Origin: Kyrpidia spormannii
GTDB lineage: Bacteria; Bacillota; Bacilli; Kyrpidiales; Kyrpidiaceae
NCBI RefSeq assembly: GCF_002804065.1
Contig: NZ_CP024955.1
Location: 372,001 to 436,000, forward strand
Reading direction: 5' to 3'
DNA length: 64,000 bases
The notes under the pieces were generated by a model. It searched no databases. It was not told where the DNA came from and saw only the letters and a program-made list of their open reading frames with translations. Made by a program: the position numbers and the translations under genes. Numbering within the stretch: the first letter of the stretch is position 1; the number at the start of each line of letters is the position of its first letter. Positions 13,154 to 23,141 of the stretch are shown piece by piece.

Positions 13154-14191
13154 ATGCGAGTGGCCTTTGTCGTTTATTTTGCCTTATCCGGGCGGGGCGG
13201 GATCGAGAACGTGACCGGGACGGTGATCCGAGCCCTCGAGGGGCGCGGGGATGCGACGCACGTGCTATTATTCGGCGATCTCAAAGACCGGTCGTGGTTG
13301 AGCGACCTTCCGGGTGAGCTGACGGGGGTGGGGCCGGGGAGGAAGATCGCGAAACTCCTGCGCGGTTTTTTTCGTCTGGCGCAGTGGAACCCCGATGTGG
13401 TGGTCGCTCTCGATAAAAAGGCGCTGGTGTGGGCCAGGCTTTTCTCCCTGTTTCGCTTCCGCCGGGTGCCCGTGGCATCGTGGCTTCATTTTTCCCTGAC
13501 GACCATGCGGCAAAATTTTATTCTTAAGGCGGCGGATTTTCACCTCGCCATCAGTTCAGACATGGCCCGGCAAATTGAAAGGGTTGACGGGAGGCACCCG
13601 ATCTACTTGATTTATAATCCCGTTCCGCCGGCCCGGCGAATCGTTCCCCGGCCGACAACGGCGACTTTTGTTTACGTGGGCAGGCTGATGGTGGAAGGGC
13701 AAAAACGGGTGGCGGATTTTCTTCGGGCCCTGGCCGCGGTGCATGGGGATTGGCAGGCCGTGGTGATCGGAGACGGCGATGAGAAGGAGACCTTGGTTGC
13801 GTTGGCACGGGATCTTGGCATCGATTCCCGGATCCGCTGGACGGGGTGGGTCAGCGATCCTTGGAGTGCCTTGGAGGCCGCGTCGGCGCTGGTGTTGACC
13901 TCGGCGTATGAGGGGTTTGGCATGGTGCTCGCCGAGGCCATGGCCCACGGCATTCCCTGCGTCAGTTCGGATTGTCCCGTCGGGCCGAGAGATATCGTCC
14001 GGCCCGGCGTCAACGGTTGGCTGTATCCCGTGGGGGAGATTCACCAACTGGCGGAGATCCTGCAGCGGATCGTCCGGGATCCCGGGATTCTGCCAAACCC
14101 CGAAGCGGTTCAAGAGTCGGTGGTCCGGTTTCGCGCCGATCGCGTGGTCGATGCCATGAGGGAGGCCCTGGTTACAGAGGTTCGGCGCTAG
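13154..14191 (+). CDS. Family 4-type glycosyltransferase (GT-B)
   Basis: 345 residues with an N-terminal GT-B half and a C-terminal Glycos_transf_1 domain: VGRLMVEGQKRVADFLRAL, VIGDGDEK, and the nucleotide-sugar site SAYEGFGMVLAEAMAHGIPCV. It resembles lipopolysaccharide or teichoic/capsule glycosyltransferases such as RfaB-like enzymes. GGAGGGAA precedes ATG 13154. It pairs with the upstream GT2 gene. Confidence 0.88.
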   Translation: MRVAFVVYFALSGRGGIENVTGTVIRALEGRGDATHVLLFGDLKDRSWLSDLPGELTGVGPGRKIAKLLRGFFRLAQWNPDVVVALDKKALVWARLFSLFRFRRVPVASWLHFSLTTMRQNFILKAADFHLAISSDMARQIERVDGRHPIYLIYNPVPPARRIVPRPTTATFVYVGRLMVEGQKRVADFLRALAAVHGDWQAVVIGDGDEKETLVALARDLGIDSRIRWTGWVSDPWSALEAASALVLTSAYEGFGMVLAEAMAHGIPCVSSDCPVGPRDIVRPGVNGWLYPVGEIHQLAEILQRIVRDPGILPNPEAVQESVVRFRADRVVDAMREALVTEVRR

Positions 14192-14595
14192 GCTTTTCCG
14201 GCCTCGAACCGTCACCTTTCCACATCGGGCCCCGTCCAGGGTGGTCGGCAGCCACCAATGCCGCTTGGTCGATGTCCGGCCGGACCACCCGCACCCCGCC
14301 ACGGAGCATGTTCAGCAACAACCCGAACCAGAGAGACGCGGAATGGGAGGCGTAGAACCCGGCCACCACCTCGGCGGGTGCCACTTTGATCCATTGAACC
14401 AACGCCAAGATTGGGGGCCCGGGGTCGGGGCGACGGTGGCCGATGCGAGGCCGGGTTCTGCCCGGATTGATTTGAGCATAGACGTGAGAAAGGTGGTTGT
14501 CCGGTGAACGGTTCGAGAATGGTGTCAGTTGCGGCAACTCCGGGCGGACGAGGGAGGATGAAACAGACAAGGAAACCCTGAGAAAGAGGTGCCCG
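14192..14595. other. 400-base gap after the glycosyltransferases
   Basis: No gene I can support. The minus strand holds an open frame (14172-14693) whose central part (PAEVVAGFYASHSASLWFGL) has reasonable composition, but it lacks a ribosome site and runs far into the next gene. It may be a decayed gene on the minus strand. Confidence 0.4.
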
Positions 14596-15162
14596 ATGTT
14601 GGAAGAGGTGCTCATCTCGCCCGCCATCGTGTACAGCGAGACCGCTCTCATGTCCGTGGCCCTGGCCACCGATGTCTTCGCGGTGAGCCTCAAGCTCGGG
14701 CTGCAAGGGGTATCGCGGCATGAACGAGAGCGATTCGAATTGGCGGTTACCGTATTTCACATTGTTTTACCGGCCCTGGGGCTGGAACTCGGTCGGAGAT
14801 TGCACGGACGATTTGGCGATCTCATCCTTCCCGTCGGAATGATCGTATTTTTCCTACTTGGTGTGCACACCATCTCTCAGGCGTGGAGGCACCGGAACGA
14901 GCGCTGGTCGTTGTCGGGACCTGTGATGGTGTTGGCCGCAGCCGCGAGCATCGATGCTTTTACGGCGGCGATGGCCCTGAGTTTTACGGGGGTTTTGGCG
15001 TGGGTGGTGATCCCCATCGTGGGGCTTACCGCTTGGGGGGCCGCCCGAGCGGGCTTCGCGTTGGGGTATAAAGCCGGATCTCGGTGGGGGTGGCGGGCCG
15101 AGCTGATTGGCGGCGGCCTGCTCATTGCGATGGGCCTCTATATGTTGACGGGTTTGGCCTAG
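14596..15162 (+). CDS. MntP/DUF204-like manganese efflux protein
   Basis: 188 residues with six hydrophobic segments in two related halves. Each half begins with an acidic helix, ATDVFAVSLKLGL and ASIDAFTAAMALS, the pattern of MntP-type exporters. The frame is open upstream, but ATG 14596 has AGAAAGAGGTG 5-8 bases before it and gives the family's usual length. A role in Mn(II) export is assigned by family only. Confidence 0.75.
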   Translation: MLEEVLISPAIVYSETALMSVALATDVFAVSLKLGLQGVSRHERERFELAVTVFHIVLPALGLELGRRLHGRFGDLILPVGMIVFFLLGVHTISQAWRHRNERWSLSGPVMVLAAAASIDAFTAAMALSFTGVLAWVVIPIVGLTAWGAARAGFALGYKAGSRWGWRAELIGGGLLIAMGLYMLTGLA

Positions 15163-15944
15163 GGTTTATGCACCGAACTGGGCTTTTGTACCCGGTTGAT
15201 ACTCAGGGCGCCAATGGCCAATAGGGCGACACTGGCCCACTGGTCTGGACGCAGTCCCAAATAGAGAGGGCCGGGGCTATCGGCGTAGCCGGCTGTGAGC
15301 AGGGCGGCACCGAGAAGGAAGATTGCAAGGCCGGTGGGGCGCACGCTGCGGATGCTGGAAGGGGGCGCCGAATGGGTCCCCTGCCGGGACCCCGCCAACC
15401 ATACGATGAAAAAGGCTGTGATCAGGAGGAGGGCTCGGTAGATGTTGACGGGGTGGCGACTGGTGTCTCCCAGGGGTATGCCCCACGGAAGGTTGGTGAT
15501 ACTGCCCACGTCCAGGGCAAAAAAGCTATAAAAAGCGCCGGAGAGGAGAAGAGACGGGACGATCCGATCCAAAAGGGCCTGTATCGACAGTCTTTGTCGG
15601 AGCGCTGTCAAGATGAGAGCGGCACCGGCTGCCGCCCCGGCCACCCATACGCTTCCGGAAGGCGGAGCGGAAAAGAGGGCGCGCCCTGGCTCGTTCCACC
15701 ATGCGGCGGGCGTGAGGATCAGGCTTGCGAAGCGGTAACCGACAAGTCCCGCTATGGCCGCGTTCCAATAGGCGGTCAGGGCCACCTCGTCCACGCTTTG
15801 GTCCCGGGGAGTCCGCGCTTCGGGATCGGTCCACGGTCCCCGCCGCATCGCCCAAGCTCCGGCGAGGACGGCGAGGATGAGGCCGACGAGTCGATAAGGC
15901 AGGAACAATGGTCCGATATGTATGCCGCCCAGGAGTTCCAACAA
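15159..15944 (-). CDS. Lgt-like integral membrane protein (prolipoprotein diacylglyceryl transferase paralog)
   Basis: 261 residues with about seven hydrophobic segments. RHPVNIYRA near residue 165 matches the RHP-x-Q-x-YEA box of Lgt, but the catalytic GR-x-GNFIN-x-E segment is replaced by LDVGSITNLPWG. It is therefore probably a diverged paralog and not the lipoprotein-modifying enzyme. The start is TTG behind GGGGGGAG. The gene converges with the mntP-like gene and overlaps its end by four bases. A promoter is visible upstream. Confidence 0.6.
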   Translation of the reverse strand: MLELLGGIHIGPLFLPYRLVGLILAVLAGAWAMRRGPWTDPEARTPRDQSVDEVALTAYWNAAIAGLVGYRFASLILTPAAWWNEPGRALFSAPPSGSVWVAGAAAGAALILTALRQRLSIQALLDRIVPSLLLSGAFYSFFALDVGSITNLPWGIPLGDTSRHPVNIYRALLLITAFFIVWLAGSRQGTHSAPPSSIRSVRPTGLAIFLLGAALLTAGYADSPGPLYLGLRPDQWASVALLAIGALSINRVQKPSSVHKP

Positions 15945-16012
15945 TGGTCTCCCCCCGTCCTGTCCGCCCGCACACTTAATTGGTCGGTGAGTCGGCAGGT
16001 TCGATCGCCGTC

Positions 16013-16042
16013 ATTGTACCACTGATTTTCTCGCGGGATCAA
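16013..16042 (-). promoter_or_regulatory. Promoter of the Lgt-like gene
   Basis: On the minus strand TTGATC (16042-16037), an 18-base spacer and TACAAT (16018-16013), about 70 bases before the start codon. Confidence 0.55.
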
Positions 16043-16252
16043 TGGTGGTGGGCACTGTACAGGATCATAGGCAGGATTTTCACCGTCGGAAGCGAAATCA
16101 AACGGATAAGGGCTCGGTCCGTGGATATGCAATCAACGGCCGGGACGTTCGTGTATTCCTCCGGCAACTGCTGATGCCGTGATCCGCCACACTTTGAGGG
16201 TGAAACGAGCTGGGCGGAGCCGGTACAAAGGGTGAGATGGGGTGTTGGGCCC

Positions 16253-17518
16253 GTGGATAGGCTGAAGTTGGTTCATTGCGCAGATCTCCACCTGGACAGC
16301 CCTTTCGTAGGGTTGGAGGGGGAAGACGCGGCCTTACAGGATCGGTTGTACGAGGCGACTTTCGACTCGTTCTCCCGGATCGTCGACGTGTGTCTGCAAG
16401 AGCAGGCCGATGCTTTGACGGTGGGCGGCGATGTCTACGATCGGGAGACCCGCAGTCTCCGGGCCCAACTGCGTTTTCGCGATGAATTGGCGAGGTTGTC
16501 GCAGGCAGGAATCCCGGTTTTTGTGGTTCACGGAAACCATGACCCGCTGTCCGGGTGGAGTCATCGATTGACGTGGCCCGAAGGTGTCCACGTTTTTGGC
16601 CCGAAGGTGGAAGCGGTGCCCCTGATCCGGGGGGGACGCGAGGTGGCGCGGATCTGGGGTGTGAGCTATGGACAGGCCGAGGTGCGGGAGAACCCGGCCC
16701 CGGAATTCGCGGCTGCCGTTGCCGACAATTCGGGAGAGGGGTGGCGGATCGGGCTCCTTCACGCCAATGTTGGTGGGGATCCGGGGCACGAGTCCTATGC
16801 TCCCTGTTCCGTGGAAGAGCTGGCCGATGTGGGTATGGATCTGTGGTTGCTGGGACATGTGCACGGCGCCCGGTTCTGGCATCACCGGGGAGTCCACTTT
16901 CTCTACGCGGGTACGTCCCAGGGCCGCCACCGACGGGAGAAGGGGCCGAAGGGATGTTATATCCTCACCCTGGGGCCGAACGGGGTGGAGGCGGAGTTTC
17001 GCGCCACCGACTCATTGCGTTGGGAAGACATTGAAATTTCCATCGGTGGGATCACCGGAGAAGAGGAACTGTTTCAAGTTCTGGACGATCGCTTGGAAAA
17101 GGTGCGGAAGGCGGCCGGGCGGCCGGTCATTGTCGACGTGCGCTTCGTCGGCCGAGGCCCTGTGGCCGGGTTGCTCCGGCGCGACGGGTTTCTGGAAGAA
17201 TGGCTGTCGGAGAGCCGCACCCGCTGGTTTGGTGGTGGCAACGACGTGTGGATCAATCGGCTGGATGCGGTTGTGGGTGGCGAGCGCAATTTGGAGAAAT
17301 GGCTGGATGAGCCCACTTTTGTTGGCGAATTGTTGCGCTATGTCCAGGAGCGGCGGGAGGCCGGACAGTGGGCGGTGGAAGCCCAGGAAGTTCTTGGAAA
17401 GGTCATACGCTTTGTTCATCGCCGGGGGGAGCCGGAGGATTGGATCGATGTGGAAGATTGGACGGATCGGGCTGTAGAGCGGTTGTTGGATGAGTTGGTG
17501 GCGGAAGGGGAATCGTGA
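16253..17518 (+). CDS. yhaO: YhaO-type metallophosphoesterase (SbcD-like DNA repair exonuclease)
   Basis: About 420 residues. The calcineurin-like nuclease motifs appear in order: D-x-H in HCADLHLDSP, GGDVYDRE, GNHDP, and GHVHG, so both metals can be bound. Together with the following yhaN gene it should form an Mre11/Rad50-like nuclease complex. GTG 16253 directly precedes the first motif; GTG 16232 is an alternative seven codons upstream. The stop overlaps the next start (TGATG). Confidence 0.88.
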   Translation: MDRLKLVHCADLHLDSPFVGLEGEDAALQDRLYEATFDSFSRIVDVCLQEQADALTVGGDVYDRETRSLRAQLRFRDELARLSQAGIPVFVVHGNHDPLSGWSHRLTWPEGVHVFGPKVEAVPLIRGGREVARIWGVSYGQAEVRENPAPEFAAAVADNSGEGWRIGLLHANVGGDPGHESYAPCSVEELADVGMDLWLLGHVHGARFWHHRGVHFLYAGTSQGRHRREKGPKGCYILTLGPNGVEAEFRATDSLRWEDIEISIGGITGEEELFQVLDDRLEKVRKAAGRPVIVDVRFVGRGPVAGLLRRDGFLEEWLSESRTRWFGGGNDVWINRLDAVVGGERNLEKWLDEPTFVGELLRYVQERREAGQWAVEAQEVLGKVIRFVHRRGEPEDWIDVEDWTDRAVERLLDELVAEGES

Positions 17519-20500
17519 TGCGCATTCTGGGGTGGAGGGTGGACCGCTACGGGCGTTGGCAGGATGTGGAGCGCACGGTGGCACCGGGCGGGCTCATCCT
17601 GCTGTATGGACTGAACGAGGCGGGAAAAACCACGTGGCTTCATTTTATCCGAGCCATGTTGTTCGGGGAATCTCGAAAGGACAAGAGCCCGTATTGGTCG
17701 CCGGAAGAGGGATGGGGAGGGCGCTTAGACGTTGTTTTTGCGGACGGGCAGCAGTGGAGAGTGGAACGCCGGGTGGAGGGACGGCGGGAGCACAGTCGGA
17801 TCCTGGCCCCGGGCGGGGCTCAAGTGGACGAGGAGACGTGGAACCGCCGTCTTGGAGGGTTGAGCCGGTTCGTCTACGATCAGATATTCGCTTTCGGTCT
17901 GGGGGAGTTGGAGCGGTTTGAATCCCTGTCCGACCCCAGGGTTGCCGGACAATTGTACAGCGCCGGCGCCGGTTTGCGCGGGACCGATTTGGCAGCGGCA
18001 GAGCAGCGCTTGGTTCAGGCAATGGAGAAGCGGTACAAGAGTCGGGGCAAGAACCCGGTTATTAATCAGCTCCAGACCGCCCTCCAGGAATGCGAGCGAC
18101 AGATTCGCATACTCGGGGATCCGGCGGCGGAGTACGCCGAGGTAACGGCGGCGCTGGCACAATGTGACGATCAGGAGGCGGAGGTTGCGGACCGGCGAAA
18201 GGAGATCCGCGTTCGTCGGCGGAGATTGCTGCGGCTCAAACAACTGCGGGAAATCTTCGATGCATGGAATAACACGGAATCCTCCTGGGCGGAGGTGCGC
18301 GATCTGCCGGATGTGGACCCGGACGAGGTCGCACGCTTAGATCGCATTCTGGAGAAGGTGGAAGGGTTGCAGCTCGAAGCGGCCCGAGCCGCCAAGGAGC
18401 GGGACGCGCTTGAGGCGGAGCTCCGGAGTGTGCCAGAGCCCGGCCCATTGTGGCGAGAGCGGGAGAGAATCGCAACGGTGCTGGAAGGCCGGGGGCTGGA
18501 GGCGGGGCGCCGGGAAGAGCGAATACGCATCCGCAACGAGTTGGCGTCATGGGCCGTGGAAGAGAGGGATTGGGTCCAGCGCTTGGGTCCCGAGCTTGCG
18601 GGCCAAGGGGCGGAGCCCGACACCTCGATTGCCGCCCGGGAGCAGGGCAGCGAATTGTGGCGGGCTCTGGAGCAGGCCGAGGTGGTCCTGCGGGACCGCC
18701 GGGCGACGGCGGAACGCGAGATAGAAACCCTTGAGCGGATTCGGCAGGAGCGGGTGGAACTGGAGGCGGAGGCGCTGGCGGCGGTGGGCGACGAAGTGCC
18801 CTCCTTCGGTGTCGCACCGGAAGGATCCGGGCTCACTGTCCGTGGAGGCAAGTTTGCCGAAGGGGATATCCCGGGCCGACGGGCGAAGGTGAGAGAGCTT
18901 TTAGAAATTCGCCGACAGCGTGCGGAGAAAGAGGCCCGCTTGGAAAGCACGTTGGAAGCGATCCAGTCGGCGTCCAACTCCCAGGTAGGGCCGGAGAGGT
19001 GGGCATGGGCCATCCCGGCTGCCGGGTTGATACTCATCGCTCTTGTGGGGGCGTTGTTTGGAGCCCATTCGGTCCTGGTGTGGGGTGCGGCCATCGTCGG
19101 AGCCGCAATGGCAGTTTGGGGAGTGAGCCGGGGACGGCGGGCGGAGAGGGACGCGAAAGCCCGCAGAGAGGCGTGGGAGAGGCGAAAATCTGAAGTCGAA
19201 AGCCATATTCGCGATTTGACAGAACGGGAGGCGCGAATGGCGGAGTCGCTGTTCGGACGAGCCGACTGGAGCGAACGGGACATTGAGGATATCGAACGGG
19301 TTTTGGACGATGCGGCCCGACGGATGGCCCTCGTGGAGGATAAACGAGCCCGGATCGAACAGTTGCGCCGGGATGAGGAACGTGCGCGACGAACCGTAGA
19401 GATGGAACAAAAGAAGCTCCAGGAATCAGAGGACCAACTTGTTCGTTGCCGGGAATCCTGGGAGTCCTGGTTGGTCGGTCAGGGATTTCCCAGGAAGCTT
19501 TCGTGGCCCCAGGTGTCTGCCGCTCTGGATGCTTTCGATCACCTGCGCCGCCTGAGGAGGCAGATGGAGGAGCGCCGGCGTCGGGAGGCGGATTTGGGAG
19601 ACCAGGGTCGAAGATGGAGGCGGCAGTTGGCTGAGCTGTGCGCACAGTGCGGACTTCCCATCCCTTCCCTGCCGGAGGATGAGGATTTAGCAGCCCAGGC
19701 GGATTGGGACGCCCGGGTGTGTGGGAGCTTGCGGGCGGCACTAGACGATGAAATCCGACGGGTACAGCGCCGAGACCGCTTGCGAGACGAAAGGAAGAAA
19801 GCGGCGGGTATGGCCGAGCAGACGTCCGATCGATTGGCGGCGGCAAAAGGTGAACTGCAGCGGGGCTGGGCAGATCTGGGCATCACGGGCGAAGAGGAGT
19901 GGCGCAAAGTCCGGCCGGAGCTTCGCCGTCGGAGGGAATTGCGGGATACCCGTCGAGCACTGGAAGAGCAGCTGCACCGCCTGGCGGAGGACGAACGGGA
20001 GTTGGCCGAGGTGGCCCATTGGGACCCGGTTGCAATTGAAGATGAGTTAACAGAATTGGACCGCATGGAGGAAGAGCTGGATCGCAAGACTCGGGATATC
20101 GGAGCCCGACGAGCGGAAAACACGGCTAGACTTAAGGAGCTGGAGGAGGGGCGGTCTCTGTCCCATTGGCTGCAGCGCCGGGAAGATCTCATCGCCGGGC
20201 TGCGGCGGGAGGTGCGGGAATGGGCAGTGGATGCCTTGGCGCTGCATCTCCTGCGCCGAACCAAGGAAAGGTACGAACGGGAGCGACAACCCGCGGTCAT
20301 ACGCCGGGCGTCGACCGCATTCGCCGCCTTGACAGGGGGCCGTTACCGACGGATTGTCGTGCCTCTTGAGGAGGAGGCGTGGTATGCCGAAGATGCAGCG
20401 GGGCATCGATGGCCACTACCCCGGTTGAGCCGCGGTACAACCGAACAGATGTATCTGGCTATTCGGCTTGGGCTGATCGACGATCTCCGGGAGAGGGGAG

Positions 20501-20730
20501 TTGTGCCACCATTGGTTATGGATGATATACTCGTGAATTTTGATCCGGTGCGAAGGCGCCAGGGGGCCAAACTCCTGACGCGTTTGGCCGAGGACGTGCA
20601 ACTGTTTTATTTGACGTGTCATCCGGAGGTGGTGGAGGATTTTCAAAGAGCTTCATCCCGGGTCGAAGTCGTTGATCTGAAAGACTGGGACCCGGGCGTT
20701 CAGGTGAGCGGGGAAGTCCGACATGGATAA
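17518..20730 (+). CDS. yhaN: YhaN-type AAA/SMC-like ATPase, partner of YhaO
   Basis: About 1,070 residues. It has Walker A GLNEAGKTT near residue 33, long Arg/Glu-rich coiled coils, an ABC-like C-terminal head with LSRGTTEQMYLAIRLGL and Walker B PPLVMDDILVNFD near residue 1005. Two hydrophobic helices sit in the middle of the coil (about 490-540, AIPAAGLILIALVGALFG and a second), as is known for YhaN proteins, so the complex is likely membrane-attached. ATG 17518 overlaps the yhaO stop. Role in double-strand-break processing is inferred from family. Confidence 0.87.
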   Translation: MRILGWRVDRYGRWQDVERTVAPGGLILLYGLNEAGKTTWLHFIRAMLFGESRKDKSPYWSPEEGWGGRLDVVFADGQQWRVERRVEGRREHSRILAPGGAQVDEETWNRRLGGLSRFVYDQIFAFGLGELERFESLSDPRVAGQLYSAGAGLRGTDLAAAEQRLVQAMEKRYKSRGKNPVINQLQTALQECERQIRILGDPAAEYAEVTAALAQCDDQEAEVADRRKEIRVRRRRLLRLKQLREIFDAWNNTESSWAEVRDLPDVDPDEVARLDRILEKVEGLQLEAARAAKERDALEAELRSVPEPGPLWRERERIATVLEGRGLEAGRREERIRIRNELASWAVEERDWVQRLGPELAGQGAEPDTSIAAREQGSELWRALEQAEVVLRDRRATAEREIETLERIRQERVELEAEALAAVGDEVPSFGVAPEGSGLTVRGGKFAEGDIPGRRAKVRELLEIRRQRAEKEARLESTLEAIQSASNSQVGPERWAWAIPAAGLILIALVGALFGAHSVLVWGAAIVGAAMAVWGVSRGRRAERDAKARREAWERRKSEVESHIRDLTEREARMAESLFGRADWSERDIEDIERVLDDAARRMALVEDKRARIEQLRRDEERARRTVEMEQKKLQESEDQLVRCRESWESWLVGQGFPRKLSWPQVSAALDAFDHLRRLRRQMEERRRREADLGDQGRRWRRQLAELCAQCGLPIPSLPEDEDLAAQADWDARVCGSLRAALDDEIRRVQRRDRLRDERKKAAGMAEQTSDRLAAAKGELQRGWADLGITGEEEWRKVRPELRRRRELRDTRRALEEQLHRLAEDERELAEVAHWDPVAIEDELTELDRMEEELDRKTRDIGARRAENTARLKELEEGRSLSHWLQRREDLIAGLRREVREWAVDALALHLLRRTKERYERERQPAVIRRASTAFAALTGGRYRRIVVPLEEEAWYAEDAAGHRWPLPRLSRGTTEQMYLAIRLGLIDDLRERGVVPPLVMDDILVNFDPVRRRQGAKLLTRLAEDVQLFYLTCHPEVVEDFQRASSRVEVVDLKDWDPGVQVSGEVRHG

Positions 20731-21655
20731 AGCGGCGGTTCTTTTTCTCACCCTGGCCAACCTGTTTTGGGCGGGAAATTACTTGTTCGGGGCAGCCCTT
20801 GCCCCTGTGATTTCTGCAGGGGCTCTGACCACGGTGCGCTGGTGGATTGCCTTTACGGTCTTATGGCCTTTCGTCAGAAGGGAGTGGGCTCGCCCGGGAT
20901 CGCCGGGTCCCCAAGCGATTCGCCGCCGGTTCGGCGGGTTGGTGTTTTTAGCGGTCACGGGGGTGGGGGGATACGGATTTGTCCTGTACCAAGCTCTCCA
21001 TCATACAAGCCCAGTTAATGCTTCGCTGATTTCCGGGATTAACCCAGCCCTCATCGCAGCCCTCGCTGCCATTTGGCAGAGAAGCCGGATATCGGCGCTA
21101 CAGGTCATTGGGCTGATCGTTTCCCTAGCCGGGGTGGTGGTTGTGGTGAGCCGAGGGGATTGGAGTGTGCTGACTGGGCTGCGGCTCAACCCCGGCGATT
21201 GGTTGATGCTCATCTGCGTGTTCCTTTGGGCCGTGTACTCCCTTTACGTACCCCGGGTTCAACGGGAAGTGGGGACGATGACCACGGCTTGGGTGACTTC
21301 GGGAATGGGGGCGGTGATCGGACTGATTCCCGCTGCTTTAGATTGGAAACTGCTGGCCCTGCCCATCACCTGGGTGGGGGTGGCTTACATTGGCGTGTTC
21401 GCTTCGGTGTTGGCCTATGTCTGTTGGAACGCAGGCGTGATGCGTATCCCGGCAGGCCAAGCGGGAATCTTTATGAACTTACTACCCGTTTTTACGTTGT
21501 TCATGGCCATGCTGCTAGGGCAGCCAGTGAGGGTGGTCCAATGGCTGGGCGGGGCGTTGGTCGTGGCAGGGGTGACGTTGACACTGACCGCCGGTAGAAG
21601 CCGCAAGGGAAGAGATTCAGGGGAACCGAGGGCAGAGGCGTCTACTGGGCTTTGA
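20723..21655 (+). CDS. EamA/DMT-family exporter
   Basis: 310 residues with ten hydrophobic segments in two EamA repeats (ANLFWAGNYLFG at the start of the first; DWLMLICVFLWAVYSLYV at the start of the second). ATG 20723 lies inside the 3' end of yhaN, overlapping by eight bases. Such proteins export amino acids or other small metabolites; the substrate is unknown. Confidence 0.85.
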   Translation: MDKAAVLFLTLANLFWAGNYLFGAALAPVISAGALTTVRWWIAFTVLWPFVRREWARPGSPGPQAIRRRFGGLVFLAVTGVGGYGFVLYQALHHTSPVNASLISGINPALIAALAAIWQRSRISALQVIGLIVSLAGVVVVVSRGDWSVLTGLRLNPGDWLMLICVFLWAVYSLYVPRVQREVGTMTTAWVTSGMGAVIGLIPAALDWKLLALPITWVGVAYIGVFASVLAYVCWNAGVMRIPAGQAGIFMNLLPVFTLFMAMLLGQPVRVVQWLGGALVVAGVTLTLTAGRSRKGRDSGEPRAEASTGL

Positions 21656-21808
21656 TCCCACATCGGCGGTGGGCCGAGAAGGCGGCCTGCCGGGGGAGGC
21701 CCCGATGTTGGGATCGGCGATGTGGTAAGATAGCGAAGAATGGGGTTGGACAAACACCACCGGGCGCCTCACATGTTTAGGCGACACGAGAGAAGCGAGG
21801 GGATGTTG

Positions 21809-22570
21809 ATGGAAAACACGGCGCCCGATGAGAAAGAAGTCGGCGGCATGGTATCGTGGTGGAATCTACTGGTCGCCATGTTTCGCACGGGCATTTTTAC
21901 GTACGGCGGGGGACCGGCGGTCATTCCTTTGATGCGCCATGAAGCGGTCCGGCGCTATAGCTGGATGGAAGATGAAGAGTTCGGCGAAATTGTCGCCTTG
22001 GCGAACGCGCTTCCGGGGCCCATCGCCACGAAACTGGCCGCGTATCTCGGGTATCGCGTTAAAGGGATCCTCGGTGCTGTCCTCGCTGTGGTCGTTCATA
22101 TCCTACCGAGCAGTCTTGCGATGATCGTGTTATTGGGATCCTTGTATGCACTCAAAAGTTCCCGGGTGGTGGCCGGAATGATCGCGGCGGTCAAGCCGGT
22201 GATCGTGGTGATGCTGGGTGTGATGGCCTATGAGTTTGGCGCCTCTGCGAGCCGGGGACTGGGATGGTTATTCGCCGCGGTGGCCGATCTTTTGGCGCTC
22301 GTTTTGCTGGGACCGGTAAACGTACACCCCGCCCTGGTAGTGCTGGCCGCTTTGCTCTACGGGAGTGTGCATTTGAGGGTTGTTGACGCCCTTCGGGCCA
22401 GGCGGCTGGGCAGCGGGGCGGGGTCGGGTGAACAGGGGGCGAATGTTCAGCCCACTGAAACGGTGGCGGGCGGACGGGTCGGGCAAAGCGAAGGTGGCGA
22501 CCAAGGGCGTGATGATCAGGAGGGCCACAGTGGGGCGGGTACGTCCGGAGAAGAGGAGGGCTCGCGATGA
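21809..22570 (+). CDS. chrA: Chromate transporter subunit, first half (ChrA N-type)
   Basis: About 253 residues with the CHR-domain signature FTYGGGPAVIPLMRHEAV and NALPGPIATKLAAYLGY. It is a single-domain CHR protein, paired with a second one that overlaps it by four bases. Such pairs together equal one long ChrA. I chose ATG 21809, eight bases after GCGAGG. A hydrophilic tail of about 60 residues (GAGSGEQGANVQPTETV...) is unusual. Activity could be chromate export, but many homologs are untested. Confidence 0.82.
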   Translation: MENTAPDEKEVGGMVSWWNLLVAMFRTGIFTYGGGPAVIPLMRHEAVRRYSWMEDEEFGEIVALANALPGPIATKLAAYLGYRVKGILGAVLAVVVHILPSSLAMIVLLGSLYALKSSRVVAGMIAAVKPVIVVMLGVMAYEFGASASRGLGWLFAAVADLLALVLLGPVNVHPALVVLAALLYGSVHLRVVDALRARRLGSGAGSGEQGANVQPTETVAGGRVGQSEGGDQGRDDQEGHSGAGTSGEEEGSR

Positions 22571-23109
22571 TGAATTGGCTGCACTTATTATGGGGTTTTT
22601 TGGTCGCGAACCTCTTGGGGTACGGCGGCGGTCCTTCCACGATCCCGTTGATGCAAGAGGAGATCGTCCACCGGTACCAGTGGCTGACAAACGGACAATT
22701 CGCCGATGTACTGGCGGTGGGCAACGCCCTCCCGGGTCCGATTGCCACGAAGATCGCCGCCTTTGTGGGGTACGAGGTCGCAGGGTGGCCTGGACTCCTC
22801 GCGGCCTTGGTGGCGACGGTGGTCCCGACCGCTGTCGGACTGATTGCCTTTATGCGCTTATTGGCTCGGTTTCGGGGATCCAAGGCGGTTCGGGGCATGA
22901 CGATGTTGGTCCAGCCGGTCATCGCCGTGATGTTGGTGCTATTGACCTGGGAAATGGGCCAGGAATCTGTACAGGGCATCGGGATTCTGCAATTTCTTGG
23001 CATTGCGGCGGTGTCACTGTGGGCGCTGGTGGTCCGGAAAATTCATCCCGCCTTCGTGATTCTTGCCGCTTTCGCGTACGGGGGGTTGGTGCTTTCGCAC
23101 TGGGTGTAG
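22567..23109 (+). CDS. chrA: Chromate transporter subunit, second half (ChrA C-type)
   Basis: 180 residues with the same CHR signature, LLGYGGGPSTIPLMQEEIV and NALPGPIATKIAAFVGYEV, in the opposite-topology partner of the preceding gene. ATG 22567 overlaps the upstream stop, indicating coupled translation and a heterodimeric transporter. Confidence 0.82.
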   Translation: MMNWLHLLWGFLVANLLGYGGGPSTIPLMQEEIVHRYQWLTNGQFADVLAVGNALPGPIATKIAAFVGYEVAGWPGLLAALVATVVPTAVGLIAFMRLLARFRGSKAVRGMTMLVQPVIAVMLVLLTWEMGQESVQGIGILQFLGIAAVSLWALVVRKIHPAFVILAAFAYGGLVLSHWV

Positions 23110-23141
23110 TTTGGCGAATTTCGCGCGGAGGCGAGAGTGCC

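Noticed and set aside
14172-14693. Minus-strand protein of 173 residues
   Set aside because: It overlaps the mntP-like gene, lacks a ribosome site, and only its middle has protein-like composition; kept as a possible remnant.
22380-23141. N-terminal extension of the TerC protein
   Set aside because: The open frame runs back through both chromate transporter genes; a good ribosome site supports GTG 23142.
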